64,000 nucleotides of DNA, taken from NCBI RefSeq assembly GCF_019331695.1, contig NZ_JAHBBI010000002.1, positions 284,127 through 348,126 of the forward strand. The letters run 5' to 3'. The notes under the pieces are model-generated. The model was given only the letters and a program-made list of their open reading frames with translations. It searched no databases and was not told where the DNA came from. This document shows, piece by piece, positions 24,855 through 32,813 of this stretch. Source of the DNA: Bifidobacterium pluvialisilvae. Its GTDB lineage: Bacteria; Actinomycetota; Actinomycetes; Actinomycetales; Bifidobacteriaceae. A program made the position numbers and the translations under genes. How positions within the stretch are numbered: the first letter of the stretch is position 1; every line of letters starts with the position of its first letter.

Positions 24855-25250
24855 TGGAGCGCCTTCCGCGTTGCTCCTCAGTCGACGTACCTTCGTACGC
24901 CTTCCTTCGGTGCGCCTTGAAGTCGCACGCATCATTCGGAAATCCTGAAATCGCCGAGTAGAGAAGCGTCATCGGCACGTCGGCAGACTCGACGTACCTT
25001 CGTACGCCTTCGCCTGCCGTCGCATGCCTCGCGCTCGATGGATCGCGCTCGCATCGGCTACGGACAGTCCACTGGACTGTCCGCTTGACGCCTCAGCACA
25101 TCATTCGAAAAACCCCCGAGTAGGTAGACGCCTTCGCTCCCGCTGGCGGGAGCTGGCCGCCGCAGGCGGACTGAGGGTGGTCGGTCCGGTCCGAAGCGGA
25201 TGCCCTATGATGCCCGATTCGTCGCCATCCGACCTGCATCAAACGTTCGA
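24855..25250. repeat. Non-coding region with repeated CGACGTACCTTCGTACGCC and families 3 and 4
   Basis: No gene seen. The 19-mer CGACGTACCTTCGTACGCC occurs at 24883 and again at 24990. A family 4 hairpin (GGACAGTCCACTGGACTGTCC) is at 25063-25083, followed by TTGACGCCTCAGCAC as in the rnhA leader. A family 3 element (CTCCCGCTGGCGGGAGC ... GACTGAGGGTGGTCGG) lies near 25137-25182. Confidence 0.7.
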
Positions 25251-25271
25251 CACGCCGATACGTTATTCACG

Positions 25272-25300
25272 TTGACCTATTAACGACGTTAATGTATATT
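25272..25300 (+). promoter_or_regulatory. Promoter with an embedded palindromic operator, VOC gene
   Basis: TTGACC at 25272-25277 and TATATT at 25295-25300 with an exact 17-base spacer. A perfect 15-base palindrome, ATTAACGACGTTAAT, fills most of the spacer (25279-25293). Placement between the two boxes is typical for a repressor site. Confidence 0.75.
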
Positions 25301-25344
25301 GTTTTTCGCAAACACAAATCTGTAGGCAATGGAGGCTACGAACT

Positions 25345-25734
25345 ATGAGCATCCGCGATCACCTCACCGGTATCGGGCATGTCGGCATCCCCACGAACGA
25401 CCTTGAAGGCACCATCGCATACTACGAGAAGCTGGGCTTCGAATGCGAGGGCATCTATCCGAACGGCGACGACCGCTGCACCTTCCTGCATCTCAACAAC
25501 CTCGTCCTCGAGGTGTGGACGATGGCGGAACCGGCCGGCGTCACCGGCGCGATCAACCACTTCGCCATCGACGTCACCGACATCGACGCCGCGTTCGCCG
25601 AGGCCGAAAAGCTCGGGCTGAACCTCGTCGAGGGCTCCGTCCAGCACATCCCCACGTTCCACGAGAACGGCATCCGCTACTTCAACGTCCTCGGACCGAA
25701 CCACGAGACCATCGAATTCTGCCAGATCCTCTAA
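25345..25734 (+). CDS. VOC (glyoxalase/bleomycin-resistance) superfamily protein
   Basis: 129 residues, ATG 25345, with GGAGGC eight bases upstream. It has the paired beta-alpha-beta-beta-beta plan of vicinal-oxygen-chelate enzymes: HVGIPTNDLEGTIAYYEKLGF in module one, NHFAIDVTDIDAAFAEAEKLG in module two, and a late metal-ligand strand NHETIEFCQIL. The His of GHVGI, the Glu of VLEVW, the His of NHFAI and the Glu of IEFCQ are the expected metal ligands. The gene precedes a FucP-type permease on the same strand; both may serve one sugar or detoxification pathway. The substrate is unknown. The upstream promoter carries a repressor-like palindrome. Confidence 0.85.
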   Translation: MSIRDHLTGIGHVGIPTNDLEGTIAYYEKLGFECEGIYPNGDDRCTFLHLNNLVLEVWTMAEPAGVTGAINHFAIDVTDIDAAFAEAEKLGLNLVEGSVQHIPTFHENGIRYFNVLGPNHETIEFCQIL

Positions 25735-26104
25735 GAACCTTTGGATTCTCCGGGGAATCCCACGAATCCGAATCGCATCAGGCCGAGATACCCGCAAACG
25801 GCTCCCGGCCGCAACCGATAACCGAATATCCATAACTGAACGCCATTCTTCTTTCGTTGGCCTTAGCTTCCGCGGGTTACGGCGAATCCTCCAGGCTCTC
25901 CAGCCGTCTCCCGGCGCATATGGCATGCGCCGGTGCATGACGGACGGTCGCGGCGAAGCGATCGAGGGCCTGAGTATCGATTACCCATTCGCGTAACCCG
26001 GCGTGTTTGCCGAGCCAAGGCCGACGACAGGCGTCGACGACGGCCCGCCATGCCGTCCCGCGGCCATGCGTCGCCGGGTTGCGCACCTCATGAGAGAAGA
26101 CATC
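25735..26104. other. 370-bp gap with a distant inverted repeat
   Basis: No gene seen. CGGGTTACGGCGAAT (25873-25887) is matched, with one extra base, by ATTCGCGTAACCCG (25987-26000), and CGGCGCATATGGCATGCGCCG makes a small hairpin between them (near 25915). This may be a structured leader of the permease that follows. Confidence 0.4.
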
Positions 26105-27523
26105 ATGACACAAGCAGCAACCATCCCCACCATGGACCCCGAATCCACGGAGCCCGAGAACGCCGAGGCCACCGGCAGGAAGACCAAGTGGATCGAGTTC
26201 TCCGACGGCTACCTCGACCGCACCCCGGTGCTCCAGTTCGCCATGACGGCGATCCTGTTCGGCATCTGGGCCGTCGCATCCAGCCTCAACGACGTGCTCA
26301 TCACCCAGTTCAAGGCCGTGTTCTCGCTGAGCGACCTCGCCACCGCGTTCGTGCAGAGCGCGTTCTACGGCGGCTACTTCCTCATCGCCATCCCCGCATC
26401 GCTGTTCATCAAGAAGACCAGCTACAAGCTGGGCATCATCGCCGGCCTGTCGTTCTTCGCCGTCGGATGCTTCATCTTCTTCCCGGCGAGCCGACTGGTG
26501 ACGTACGAGGTCTTCCTCTTCGCCATCTTCGTCGAGGCCATCGGCCTGAGCTTCCTCGAGACCTCCGCCGACACGTACGCCACCCTGATGGGTCCGAAGC
26601 GTCTCGGCACCGTGCGACTCAATGTGGCGCAGACCATGAACGCCCTCGGCCTCATCACCGGCATCCTGCTCGGCAAGTACCTCGTGTTCCAGGACTCCAA
26701 CCTGCACGCCGAAATGGCCAAGATGGCCCCCGACGCCGCCAAGGCCTACGGCGCCGAACAGCTCGGCCGCACGCTCGAACCGTACAAGTACCTGCTCATC
26801 GTGCTCGCCGTGCTCATCGTGCTGTTCGCCATCACCAAGTTCCCGAAGTGCCGCCCCGCCACCAAGGAGGGCGCCGTCGCCAAGGCCACCCTCGGCGAGA
26901 CCATGAACTACCTGTTCCACAACGGCCGCTTCTGGAAGGGCATCGCCGTGCAGTTCATCTACGCCGGCGCGCAGACGGGCATCTGGTCGTTCACCATCCG
27001 ACTCGCCCTGAACCAGGGCGGCGCCTCCATGACCGACCGTGACGCCGCGAACTTCATGATCATCAGCTACATCGTGTTCTTCGTCGGACGACTCGGCGCC
27101 AGCTACCTGCTCTCCCGCTTCCGCGAGACCCGCGTGCTCGCCGTGTTCATGATCGGCGGCGCCATCGTGCTGCTCGGCACCGCGTTCCTGCCCGGCATGA
27201 CCGCCGTATGGTTCGCCGTGGCCGTGAGCTTCTTCCTCGGACCGGGCTGGCCTACCATCTACTCCCGTACGCTGAAGACCGTCGAGGACCGTCGCCACAC
27301 CGAGACCGCCGGCGCGATCATCGTGATGGCGCTCGTCGGCGGCGCGTTCCTGCCCACCCTGCAGGGCGCCCTCTCCGACGCCTCCACCATGCAGTTCTCC
27401 TTCATCCTGCCAGCCGTCGAGCTCGCCATCGTGGGCCTGTACTTCATCACCGAATTCAAGCGCGACAAGTACACCCCCGCCCAGCTCAAGGACATGGCCG
27501 AGAAGACCGAAGCCGCCGAATAG
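26105..27523 (+). CDS. FucP-type MFS sugar permease (L-fucose:H+ symporter-like)
   Basis: 472 residues, ATG 26105 chosen over upstream starts because it begins a normal short cytoplasmic tail before helix 1. Twelve helices can be traced. Fucose-permease family features are FGIWAVASSLNDVLITQF in helix 1, FYGGYFLIAIPASLFIKK in helices 2-3, GLSFLETSADTYATLMGP in helix 5 and FVGRLGASYLLSR in the second half. Members import L-fucose or related sugars with a proton. It lies downstream of the VOC gene and is followed by a 14-bp perfect hairpin. The sugar is an inference. A shorter FucP-like protein is at 43658. Confidence 0.88.
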   Translation: MTQAATIPTMDPESTEPENAEATGRKTKWIEFSDGYLDRTPVLQFAMTAILFGIWAVASSLNDVLITQFKAVFSLSDLATAFVQSAFYGGYFLIAIPASLFIKKTSYKLGIIAGLSFFAVGCFIFFPASRLVTYEVFLFAIFVEAIGLSFLETSADTYATLMGPKRLGTVRLNVAQTMNALGLITGILLGKYLVFQDSNLHAEMAKMAPDAAKAYGAEQLGRTLEPYKYLLIVLAVLIVLFAITKFPKCRPATKEGAVAKATLGETMNYLFHNGRFWKGIAVQFIYAGAQTGIWSFTIRLALNQGGASMTDRDAANFMIISYIVFFVGRLGASYLLSRFRETRVLAVFMIGGAIVLLGTAFLPGMTAVWFAVAVSFFLGPGWPTIYSRTLKTVEDRRHTETAGAIIVMALVGGAFLPTLQGALSDASTMQFSFILPAVELAIVGLYFITEFKRDKYTPAQLKDMAEKTEAAE

Positions 27524-27574
27524 TCCGGCACGTAGTCCGGCAATTTTCCGGCATCCGATCATTCGGATTACATG

Positions 27575-27613
27575 ATATGGCCCTCGCCGTGCGATGCATG
27601 GCGAGGGCCATAT
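27575..27613. terminator. Perfect 14-bp hairpin after the FucP-like gene
   Basis: ATATGGCCCTCGCC (27575-27588) and GGCGAGGGCCATAT (27600-27613) pair perfectly around an 11-base loop. It probably terminates the permease transcript. Confidence 0.75.
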
Positions 27614-27680
27614 GATATATATTCCGTATCGGAGCTGTATCGCGTCGTTTGTTTGTATCGCATCGTTGGAGGGATTCGGC

Positions 27681-27962
27681 ATGATCGCACGCACGGTCGT
27701 CATCGGCACCCCGCTCGGACTGCACGCCCGTCCGGCCGCCCGGTTCGTGCAGGCCGTGGCCGACACCGGACTCGACGTGACCATCACGCGCGACGGCCGC
27801 ACGGTCAACGCCGCCGGCATCCTCGGCGTCATGTCGCTGGACGTCAACGGCGGCGACACGGTGACGCTGACGGTCGACGACAACGGACGGGACGATATCG
27901 CCGACGTCGCCGGACGGCTGGATGCATTGGCCGCACTGCTCGCGACGAATCTCGACGCCTGA
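27681..27962 (+). CDS. ptsH: Phosphocarrier protein HPr
   Basis: 93 residues from ATG 27681, chosen for GGAGGG eight bases upstream and the conserved N-terminus MIARTVVIGTPLGLHARPAA. H15 is the site phosphorylated by enzyme I and passes phosphate to the EIIA domain of permeases such as 21772. The regulatory Ser46 found in Firmicutes (LKSIMGVMSL) is Gly46 here (NAAGILGVMSL), so control by HPr kinase should not occur. No ptsI gene follows; the next gene converges from the other strand. Confidence 0.94.
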   Translation: MIARTVVIGTPLGLHARPAARFVQAVADTGLDVTITRDGRTVNAAGILGVMSLDVNGGDTVTLTVDDNGRDDIADVAGRLDALAALLATNLDA

Positions 27963-27994
27963 CCGCCGGTGGCCAGGCGTCGAGATTCGTCGGT

Positions 27995-29092
27995 CTACGC
28001 GGCGGACGCCGCCGGCTCGGGCACGCGCACGCACAGCGCGCGATGCTCCACGGTGAACTCGATATGCGAGGTCCTGCCGAGGATATCGCCGTCCACCTGC
28101 GCCAGCGCCGGCTTCTCCAGACGGATTTCCGCACGCGACCCCTGGATCTGGTCGACCGACGAATTCGTCGACAACGGATTCTGCTCGGCTTTCCTCGTGA
28201 TCGTCTGATGCAATACGTCGCCGAACAGGTTCGCCCATCCGATGATGCCGCCGGTCGTGTCGATGAGCTCGAAATCAAGGATGCCGTCGTCGTACGAGGC
28301 CTCGGGCATGAGCGCGAAACCGGGGATCTGGCCGCAGTTGCCGGCCATGAACGTGCGGAACGCCACGTCGCCGGACGTCTCCTCGCGCCCGTCCGGCCCG
28401 CAGATGGTGAAGCTGCCGCGGTATTTCGGCGTGAACAGGTTCTTCACCCCACCCACGAAATACGCCAGCCAGCTGATGTTCTTCTTCAACGCCGGATCGG
28501 TGTCGTCGATCATCGCGGCGTCGAAGCCGATGCCCGCGATGATGAGGAACGCGTGTCGGCGCTCCGGCTCGTCGGAGTCCAGCAGTGTCATACGTCCCAT
28601 GTCCACCTTGCGTGAGCCGTGCGAGATGGCCACCTGCAGGGCGGCGTCGACGTCGCCGATTGGAATGCCCATGTTGCGGGCGAACAGGTTGCCGGTGCCG
28701 ATGGGCACGATGCCGAACGGACGGTCCGTGCCGGCCATCGCGCTGGCCGCCGTACGCACCGTGCCGTCGCCGCCCACCGCCACGATGGCGTCGGCGCCAC
28801 GGTCCATGGCCTCGAGCGCGCACGCCTTGCCGTCCTTGTCGAGCTGCGTGTCGATGAACATCGGCGGGGTCATATCGCGAGATTTGAAGAACTCGATGAT
28901 CTGGGCGCGGATGTCCTCCGCACCCGGCTTGGACGGGTTGAGAATGAAAGCGTAGGTGGCGGATGCCTCGTCACGCCGTTCGATGGCGGTGATCAGACGG
29001 CGGCGGCGAACCACGGCGACGATGCCGGCGACGACGGCCGCGGCCGCGGCCGCGGCGACGATGACGATGAGGATGATCCAGCCTACAGACAT
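27995..29092 (-). CDS. Membrane-anchored diacylglycerol/lipid kinase family protein
   Basis: 365 residues from ATG 29092. One N-terminal transmembrane helix (about 4-26) and a basic stretch RRRR precede a DAGK catalytic domain: FILNPSKPG, the nucleotide loop VAVGGDGTVRTAAS and GIVPIGTGNLFARNMGIP. A YegS/DgkB-type C-terminal beta-sandwich follows: IAGIGFDAAMIDDTD, MAGNCGQIPGFALMPEASYDDGILDFELI and QVDGDILG. Such enzymes phosphorylate diacylglycerol or related lipids at the inner membrane face. The N-terminal helix is an addition to the usual soluble form. It is divergent from serS; no good ribosome-binding site is seen. Confidence 0.88.
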   Translation of the reverse strand: MSVGWIILIVIVAAAAAAAVVAGIVAVVRRRRLITAIERRDEASATYAFILNPSKPGAEDIRAQIIEFFKSRDMTPPMFIDTQLDKDGKACALEAMDRGADAIVAVGGDGTVRTAASAMAGTDRPFGIVPIGTGNLFARNMGIPIGDVDAALQVAISHGSRKVDMGRMTLLDSDEPERRHAFLIIAGIGFDAAMIDDTDPALKKNISWLAYFVGGVKNLFTPKYRGSFTICGPDGREETSGDVAFRTFMAGNCGQIPGFALMPEASYDDGILDFELIDTTGGIIGWANLFGDVLHQTITRKAEQNPLSTNSSVDQIQGSRAEIRLEKPALAQVDGDILGRTSHIEFTVEHRALCVRVPEPAASAA

Positions 29093-29218
29093 GAGTCCAT
29101 TGTCGTAACCGACGGTCGTGGAGGCGCCGCGGTGCCATGAATTTCTTCGTTTTCTGCACGAATCATACGGTCCCGGACAGGGGCCGGCGTGTCTTACGCG
29201 GGCATTATCGTAAGCCCT

Positions 29219-30505
29219 ATGCTTGATATTCAATTCATTCGTGAACATGCGGACGTCGTCAAGGAATCCCAGCGCAAGCGCGGCGAGTCCGTCGAGCTCG
29301 TCGACGAGGTGCTGCGGTCCGACGAGGCGCGTCGCACCGCGCTCAAGGAGTTCGAGACCGCCCGCGCCGAGCAGAAGGCCATGGGCAAGAAGGTCGCCTC
29401 CGCCCCGGCCGACGAGAAGGCCGCCATCATCGCCCAGACCAAGGAGCTCGCCAACAAGGTCACCGAATTCAAGGCCGAGGCCGACAAGGCGTCCGAGGAA
29501 TACACCACCGCCATGTGGAAGCTCTCCAACATCGTGGAGCCCGAGGCCCCCGAAGGCGGCGAGGACGACTACGTGGTCGTCAAGAAGGTCGGCCAGATCC
29601 GCGACTTCGCGGCCGAGGGCTTCGAGCCGAAGGACCACCTGACCCTCGGCACCGGCGTGGCCGGCATCGACATGCGCCGCGGCGTCAAGGTCGGCGGCTC
29701 CCGCTTCTACTTCCTGCGCGGCGCCGTGGCCCGTATGCAGATCGCCATGCTCACCATGGCCGTGGACCAGGCCGAGAAGAACGGCTTCATCCTCGCCATC
29801 ACCCCGACGCTCGTGCGCCCCGAGGTCATGGCCGGCACCGGCTTCCTCAACTCCCACGCCGATGAGATCTACCGCCTGCGCGAACCCGACGACCAGTACC
29901 TCGTCGGCACCTCCGAGGTGGCGCTCGCCGGCATGCACGAGAACGAGATCCTCGACCTGTCCGACGGCCCGCTGCGCTACACCGGCTGGAGCTCCTGCTA
30001 CCGCCGTGAGGCCGGCGCCGCAGGCAAGGACACCTCCGGCATCATCCGTGTGCACCAGTTCGACAAGGTCGAGATGTTCGTCTACTGCAAGCAGGAGGAT
30101 TCCCGCGCGCAGCACCAGGCGCTGTTGGCCATGGAGCAGGAGATGCTCGGCAAGGTCGAGGTGCCGTACCGCATCATCGACACCGCCGCCGGCGACCTCG
30201 GCTCCTCCGCCGCCCGCAAGTTCGACTGCGAGGCCTGGGTGCCGACCCAGGGACGCTACCGCGAGCTGACCTCCACCTCGAACTGCACCGAGTACCAGGC
30301 CCGCCGCCTCAACATCCGCGAGCGCGTGGAGGACGGCGGCACCCGTCCGGTGAGCACGCTCAACGGCACGCTGGCCACTACCCGCTGGCTCGTCGCCATC
30401 CTCGAGAACCACCAGCAGAAGGACGGTTCCATTGTGATCCCGCAGGCCATGCGCCCGTACATGGGCGGCCGCGAGGTCATCGAGCCGACGAAGTGGGAGG
30501 CCTGA
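29219..30505 (+). CDS. serS: Seryl-tRNA synthetase
   Basis: 428 residues, ATG 29219. An N-terminal two-helix tRNA-binding arm (about 1-110, ending near the charged stretch EFKAEADKASEEYTT) precedes a class II catalytic core: TGWSSCYRREAGAAGKDTSG contains motif 2, RVHQFDKVEMF follows, and TSTSNCTEYQARRLNIR with NGTLATTRWLVAILEN gives motif 3. It charges tRNA-Ser, one isoacceptor of which lies at 32476. TATCGT sits at 29206-29211, seven bases before the ATG, and there is no Shine-Dalgarno sequence, suggesting a leaderless message. Confidence 0.97.
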   Translation: MLDIQFIREHADVVKESQRKRGESVELVDEVLRSDEARRTALKEFETARAEQKAMGKKVASAPADEKAAIIAQTKELANKVTEFKAEADKASEEYTTAMWKLSNIVEPEAPEGGEDDYVVVKKVGQIRDFAAEGFEPKDHLTLGTGVAGIDMRRGVKVGGSRFYFLRGAVARMQIAMLTMAVDQAEKNGFILAITPTLVRPEVMAGTGFLNSHADEIYRLREPDDQYLVGTSEVALAGMHENEILDLSDGPLRYTGWSSCYRREAGAAGKDTSGIIRVHQFDKVEMFVYCKQEDSRAQHQALLAMEQEMLGKVEVPYRIIDTAAGDLGSSAARKFDCEAWVPTQGRYRELTSTSNCTEYQARRLNIRERVEDGGTRPVSTLNGTLATTRWLVAILENHQQKDGSIVIPQAMRPYMGGREVIEPTKWEA

Positions 30506-30926
30506 CGGCCCACGGTATTCCGCGACTGAGGCCCGATGCTTCGCCTCCTGCTACGAACAGTCCACTGGGCTGTTCGTCTAAGTTGGAGGCCTGATTCCGT
30601 CAGGGAATCATTGATTGACGCATGATGCGGTTCCGTGCCATACATCCGTGGCACGGAACCGCATTGTCGTATCTGCGCGCGTTCCGTGCCGCGTCACGGA
30701 TGCGGGCGCTTCTGGCAATCGTTGGAATTTCAATGATTCCCCGAAGTCGGGTGCTGGGCGTCGTGTCAGGGAATGCAATCATGACGACCGTCGTCGTTCC
30801 CTGCCGCGATATTCCGGCACGGAACGCAACATGGTCATGAATCTTTCTTCCGTGGCATGGCGCCAAAATCATGCTGCGTCAACTGTGCGCAAGCGCTGTC
30901 TCTACTGCAATTGTTAGCGTGTCGTA
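30506..30926. repeat. Repeat-bearing intergenic region after serS
   Basis: No gene seen. A family 4 hairpin (GAACAGTCCACTGGGCTGTTC) is at 30552-30572. A perfect 12-bp stem GGTTCCGTGCCA (30629-30640) / TGGCACGGAACC (30649-30660) starts a run of GTTCCGTGCC-type arms that continues to about 30830, resembling family 2 but with a distinct core. Confidence 0.6.
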
Positions 30927-30955
30927 AACGCTGATAATTGTCGGATGACAGCGTT
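30927..30955. promoter_or_regulatory. Inverted repeat upstream of the MFS gene
   Basis: AACGCTG (30927-30933) and CAGCGTT (30949-30955) form a 7-15-7 inverted repeat in an AT-rich stretch about 110 bases upstream of the efflux-like MFS gene. A regulator site is plausible. Confidence 0.4.
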
Positions 30956-31066
30956 ACTTTTTTCTCGTTCCGAGTAAACCAACAATCCCGTTCGACCGTG
31001 CCCGAGGCGTCGCTGAGATGACCTTCGATGGCTACGACGGCGGGCCTCGTATGGAAGAGACCAACG

Positions 31067-32383
31067 ATGACGCAGGAGCAGAACAGCGCCAGTCAGAAGA
31101 ACGTCAAGAGCGAATCCTCCAAGGCGGCGGTGGAGTCCGCCGCATCCGCCGGCCGCCCCGCCTCAGCCCCCGGCGCCGGCCGCTTCTTCACCCTGCCGGT
31201 CATCTCGCTCATCTCCATGAGCTTCATGCTTGGCATGAGCGAGTTCATCGTCGTCGGCATCCTGCCCGACATCGCCGAAGGTCTGAACGTGCCGCTCACC
31301 ACGGTCGGCGGCCTCGTCTCGCTGTTCGCGTTCGTCTACGCGCCGGCCACGCCCATCGGCGCGTCCATCAGCTCCCGGTTCGAACGCTTCCGCACCATGA
31401 TCTTCCTCGCTGTGGTCTTTCTCATCGGCAATCTCATGTGCGCGTTCGCCGTCGGCTACGGCATGCTCGTGGCCGCCCGAATCGTCATCGCGCTCATCTC
31501 CGGCACCACGGTCGCCGTCTCCATGACCTTCGCCGACGACGTCGCCTCCAAACGCAACCGCACCAAGTTCGTGGCCTGGGTGTTCTCCGGCTTCTCCATC
31601 GCCTCAGTGTTCGGCGTGCCGATTGGCACGTCCATCGCGAACGCGTTCGGCTGGCGTTGGGCGTTCCACGTCATCAACATCCTCACCGTCGTGCTCATCG
31701 TGGTCATGTGCCTCGTGCTGCCGAAGAACCATTACGGGCCGAAGTCGCGCTTCCTCGCGCAGTTCTTCATCTTCACCGAGAAGCGCATCTGGGGCGGCAT
31801 CCTCGCCGTCGTGTTCGCGGCGGCGTCGACCTACGTGTTCTATACGTATCTCACGCCGATTCTTGAACAGGAGATCGGCATCCCCGCGCAGTACATTTCA
31901 TTGGCGTTGGGCGCGTACGGCGTGGCATGCCTCGCCAGCAACCTGTACGGCGGCAAGCTCGGCGACCGTGGCCGCGGCGTCGTACCGCTGGTCAAGGGGC
32001 GGCCCATCTATCTGATTCAGGCGGTGTTCATGGCGGCGCTGCCGTTCGCCGTGCTCAACATCGTGGTCGGATGCGTGGTGCTGCTGGTGCTCGGATTCCT
32101 CATGTATCTGCAGAATACCGCCTCGCAGGTGCTGTACATGGACGTGGCCGCCGCCACGCATCCCGGCTCGCTGAACCTCGCCTCGTCGTTCAATTCGATG
32201 TCGTTCAACATCGGCATCGCGCTGGGTTCGGCCGTCGGCGGCTTGGTGACCGACCATATCGGCATGCGCTGGCTCGGGCCGTTCGGCGCCGTGTTCGCCG
32301 TGTGCGCGTTCCTGACCGCCGTGTGGCTCAACGTCGACCTCAAGCGTCGCGAGGCCGCCGGGGGCGGTGCCGCCAAGGCGTGA
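31067..32383 (+). CDS. MFS transporter, DHA1 / arabinose-efflux-like
   Basis: 438 residues from ATG 31067, preceded by GGAAGAG; an in-frame ATG at 31028 would add 13 residues. A hydrophilic Ser/Ala/Lys tail of about 50 residues precedes twelve helices. Family marks: SFMLGMSEFIVVGILPDIAEGL in helix 1, FVYAPATPIGASISSRFERFR in helices 2-3, a conserved helix 4-5 region (RIVIALISGTTVAVSMTFADD) and FGVPIGTSIANAFGWRWAFHVI. This subgroup exports drugs or sugars by proton antiport. Substrate unknown; an AACGCTG/CAGCGTT inverted repeat stands upstream. Confidence 0.85.
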   Translation: MTQEQNSASQKNVKSESSKAAVESAASAGRPASAPGAGRFFTLPVISLISMSFMLGMSEFIVVGILPDIAEGLNVPLTTVGGLVSLFAFVYAPATPIGASISSRFERFRTMIFLAVVFLIGNLMCAFAVGYGMLVAARIVIALISGTTVAVSMTFADDVASKRNRTKFVAWVFSGFSIASVFGVPIGTSIANAFGWRWAFHVINILTVVLIVVMCLVLPKNHYGPKSRFLAQFFIFTEKRIWGGILAVVFAAASTYVFYTYLTPILEQEIGIPAQYISLALGAYGVACLASNLYGGKLGDRGRGVVPLVKGRPIYLIQAVFMAALPFAVLNIVVGCVVLLVLGFLMYLQNTASQVLYMDVAAATHPGSLNLASSFNSMSFNIGIALGSAVGGLVTDHIGMRWLGPFGAVFAVCAFLTAVWLNVDLKRREAAGGGAAKA

Positions 32384-32475
32384 CGTCCCGCAGGGTTTGG
32401 CGAAACCCGCATTATGGATTATGATGTAACGCGTGCTTTTGCACGAACGTCGTCCACGACGGCCGTGCATCGCAT

Positions 32476-32563
32476 GGACAGGTGTCTGAGCGGTCTAAAG
32501 AGACGGTCTTGAAAACCGTTGAAGCGCAAGCTTCCGCGAGTTCGAATCTCGCCCTGTCCGCCA
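32476..32563 (+). tRNA. tRNA-Ser (anticodon TGA)
   Basis: Class II tRNA of 88 bases: acceptor GGACAGG pairs with CCTGTCC, discriminator G, encoded CCA at 32561-32563, anticodon loop CTTGAAA (TGA), a long variable arm (AAGCGCAAGCTT) and a TTCGAATC T loop. A strong terminator follows directly. Confidence 0.95.
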
Positions 32564-32565
32564 TC

Positions 32566-32597
32566 GGCTCCCGGGAACCTTCCCGGGAGCCTTTTTC
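32566..32597 (+). terminator. Terminator of tRNA-Ser
   Basis: Perfect 11-bp stem GGCTCCCGGGA (32566-32576) / TCCCGGGAGCC (32581-32591) with a 4-base loop and a T run. Confidence 0.92.
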
Positions 32598-32609
32598 GTT
32601 GCCGACCGG

Positions 32610-32760
32610 TTCACTCTTTTTCCACCCTGTAAAAGAGTGAATCGTCAAATGGTCGAAACGCAACATTATGCAACTGCGCAATCGTTGAGATTCCGGGAAT
32701 GTCATGTTCTGTTGAGAATGGTTCCTATTCACTCTTTCTAGCCCCGTTGAAAAGAGTGAA
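32610..32760. repeat. Two identical-arm hairpins (TTCACTCTTT / AAAAGAGTGAA)
   Basis: TTCACTCTTTT (32610-32620) pairs with AAAAGAGTGAA (32631-32641). The same arms recur at 32728-32737 and 32750-32760, with different loops and unrelated DNA between. They lie between the tRNA-Ser terminator and the HAD gene. Confidence 0.8.
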
Positions 32761-32813
32761 CGGCAACACGGGAGTACAGTGGCCTAGTAACAGCCAACAT
32801 CAGGGGGATTCCG

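Noticed and set aside
30615..30917. Small open frames in the gap after serS
   Set aside because: They lie in palindromic repeat DNA, overlap each other in several frames and lack ribosome sites.
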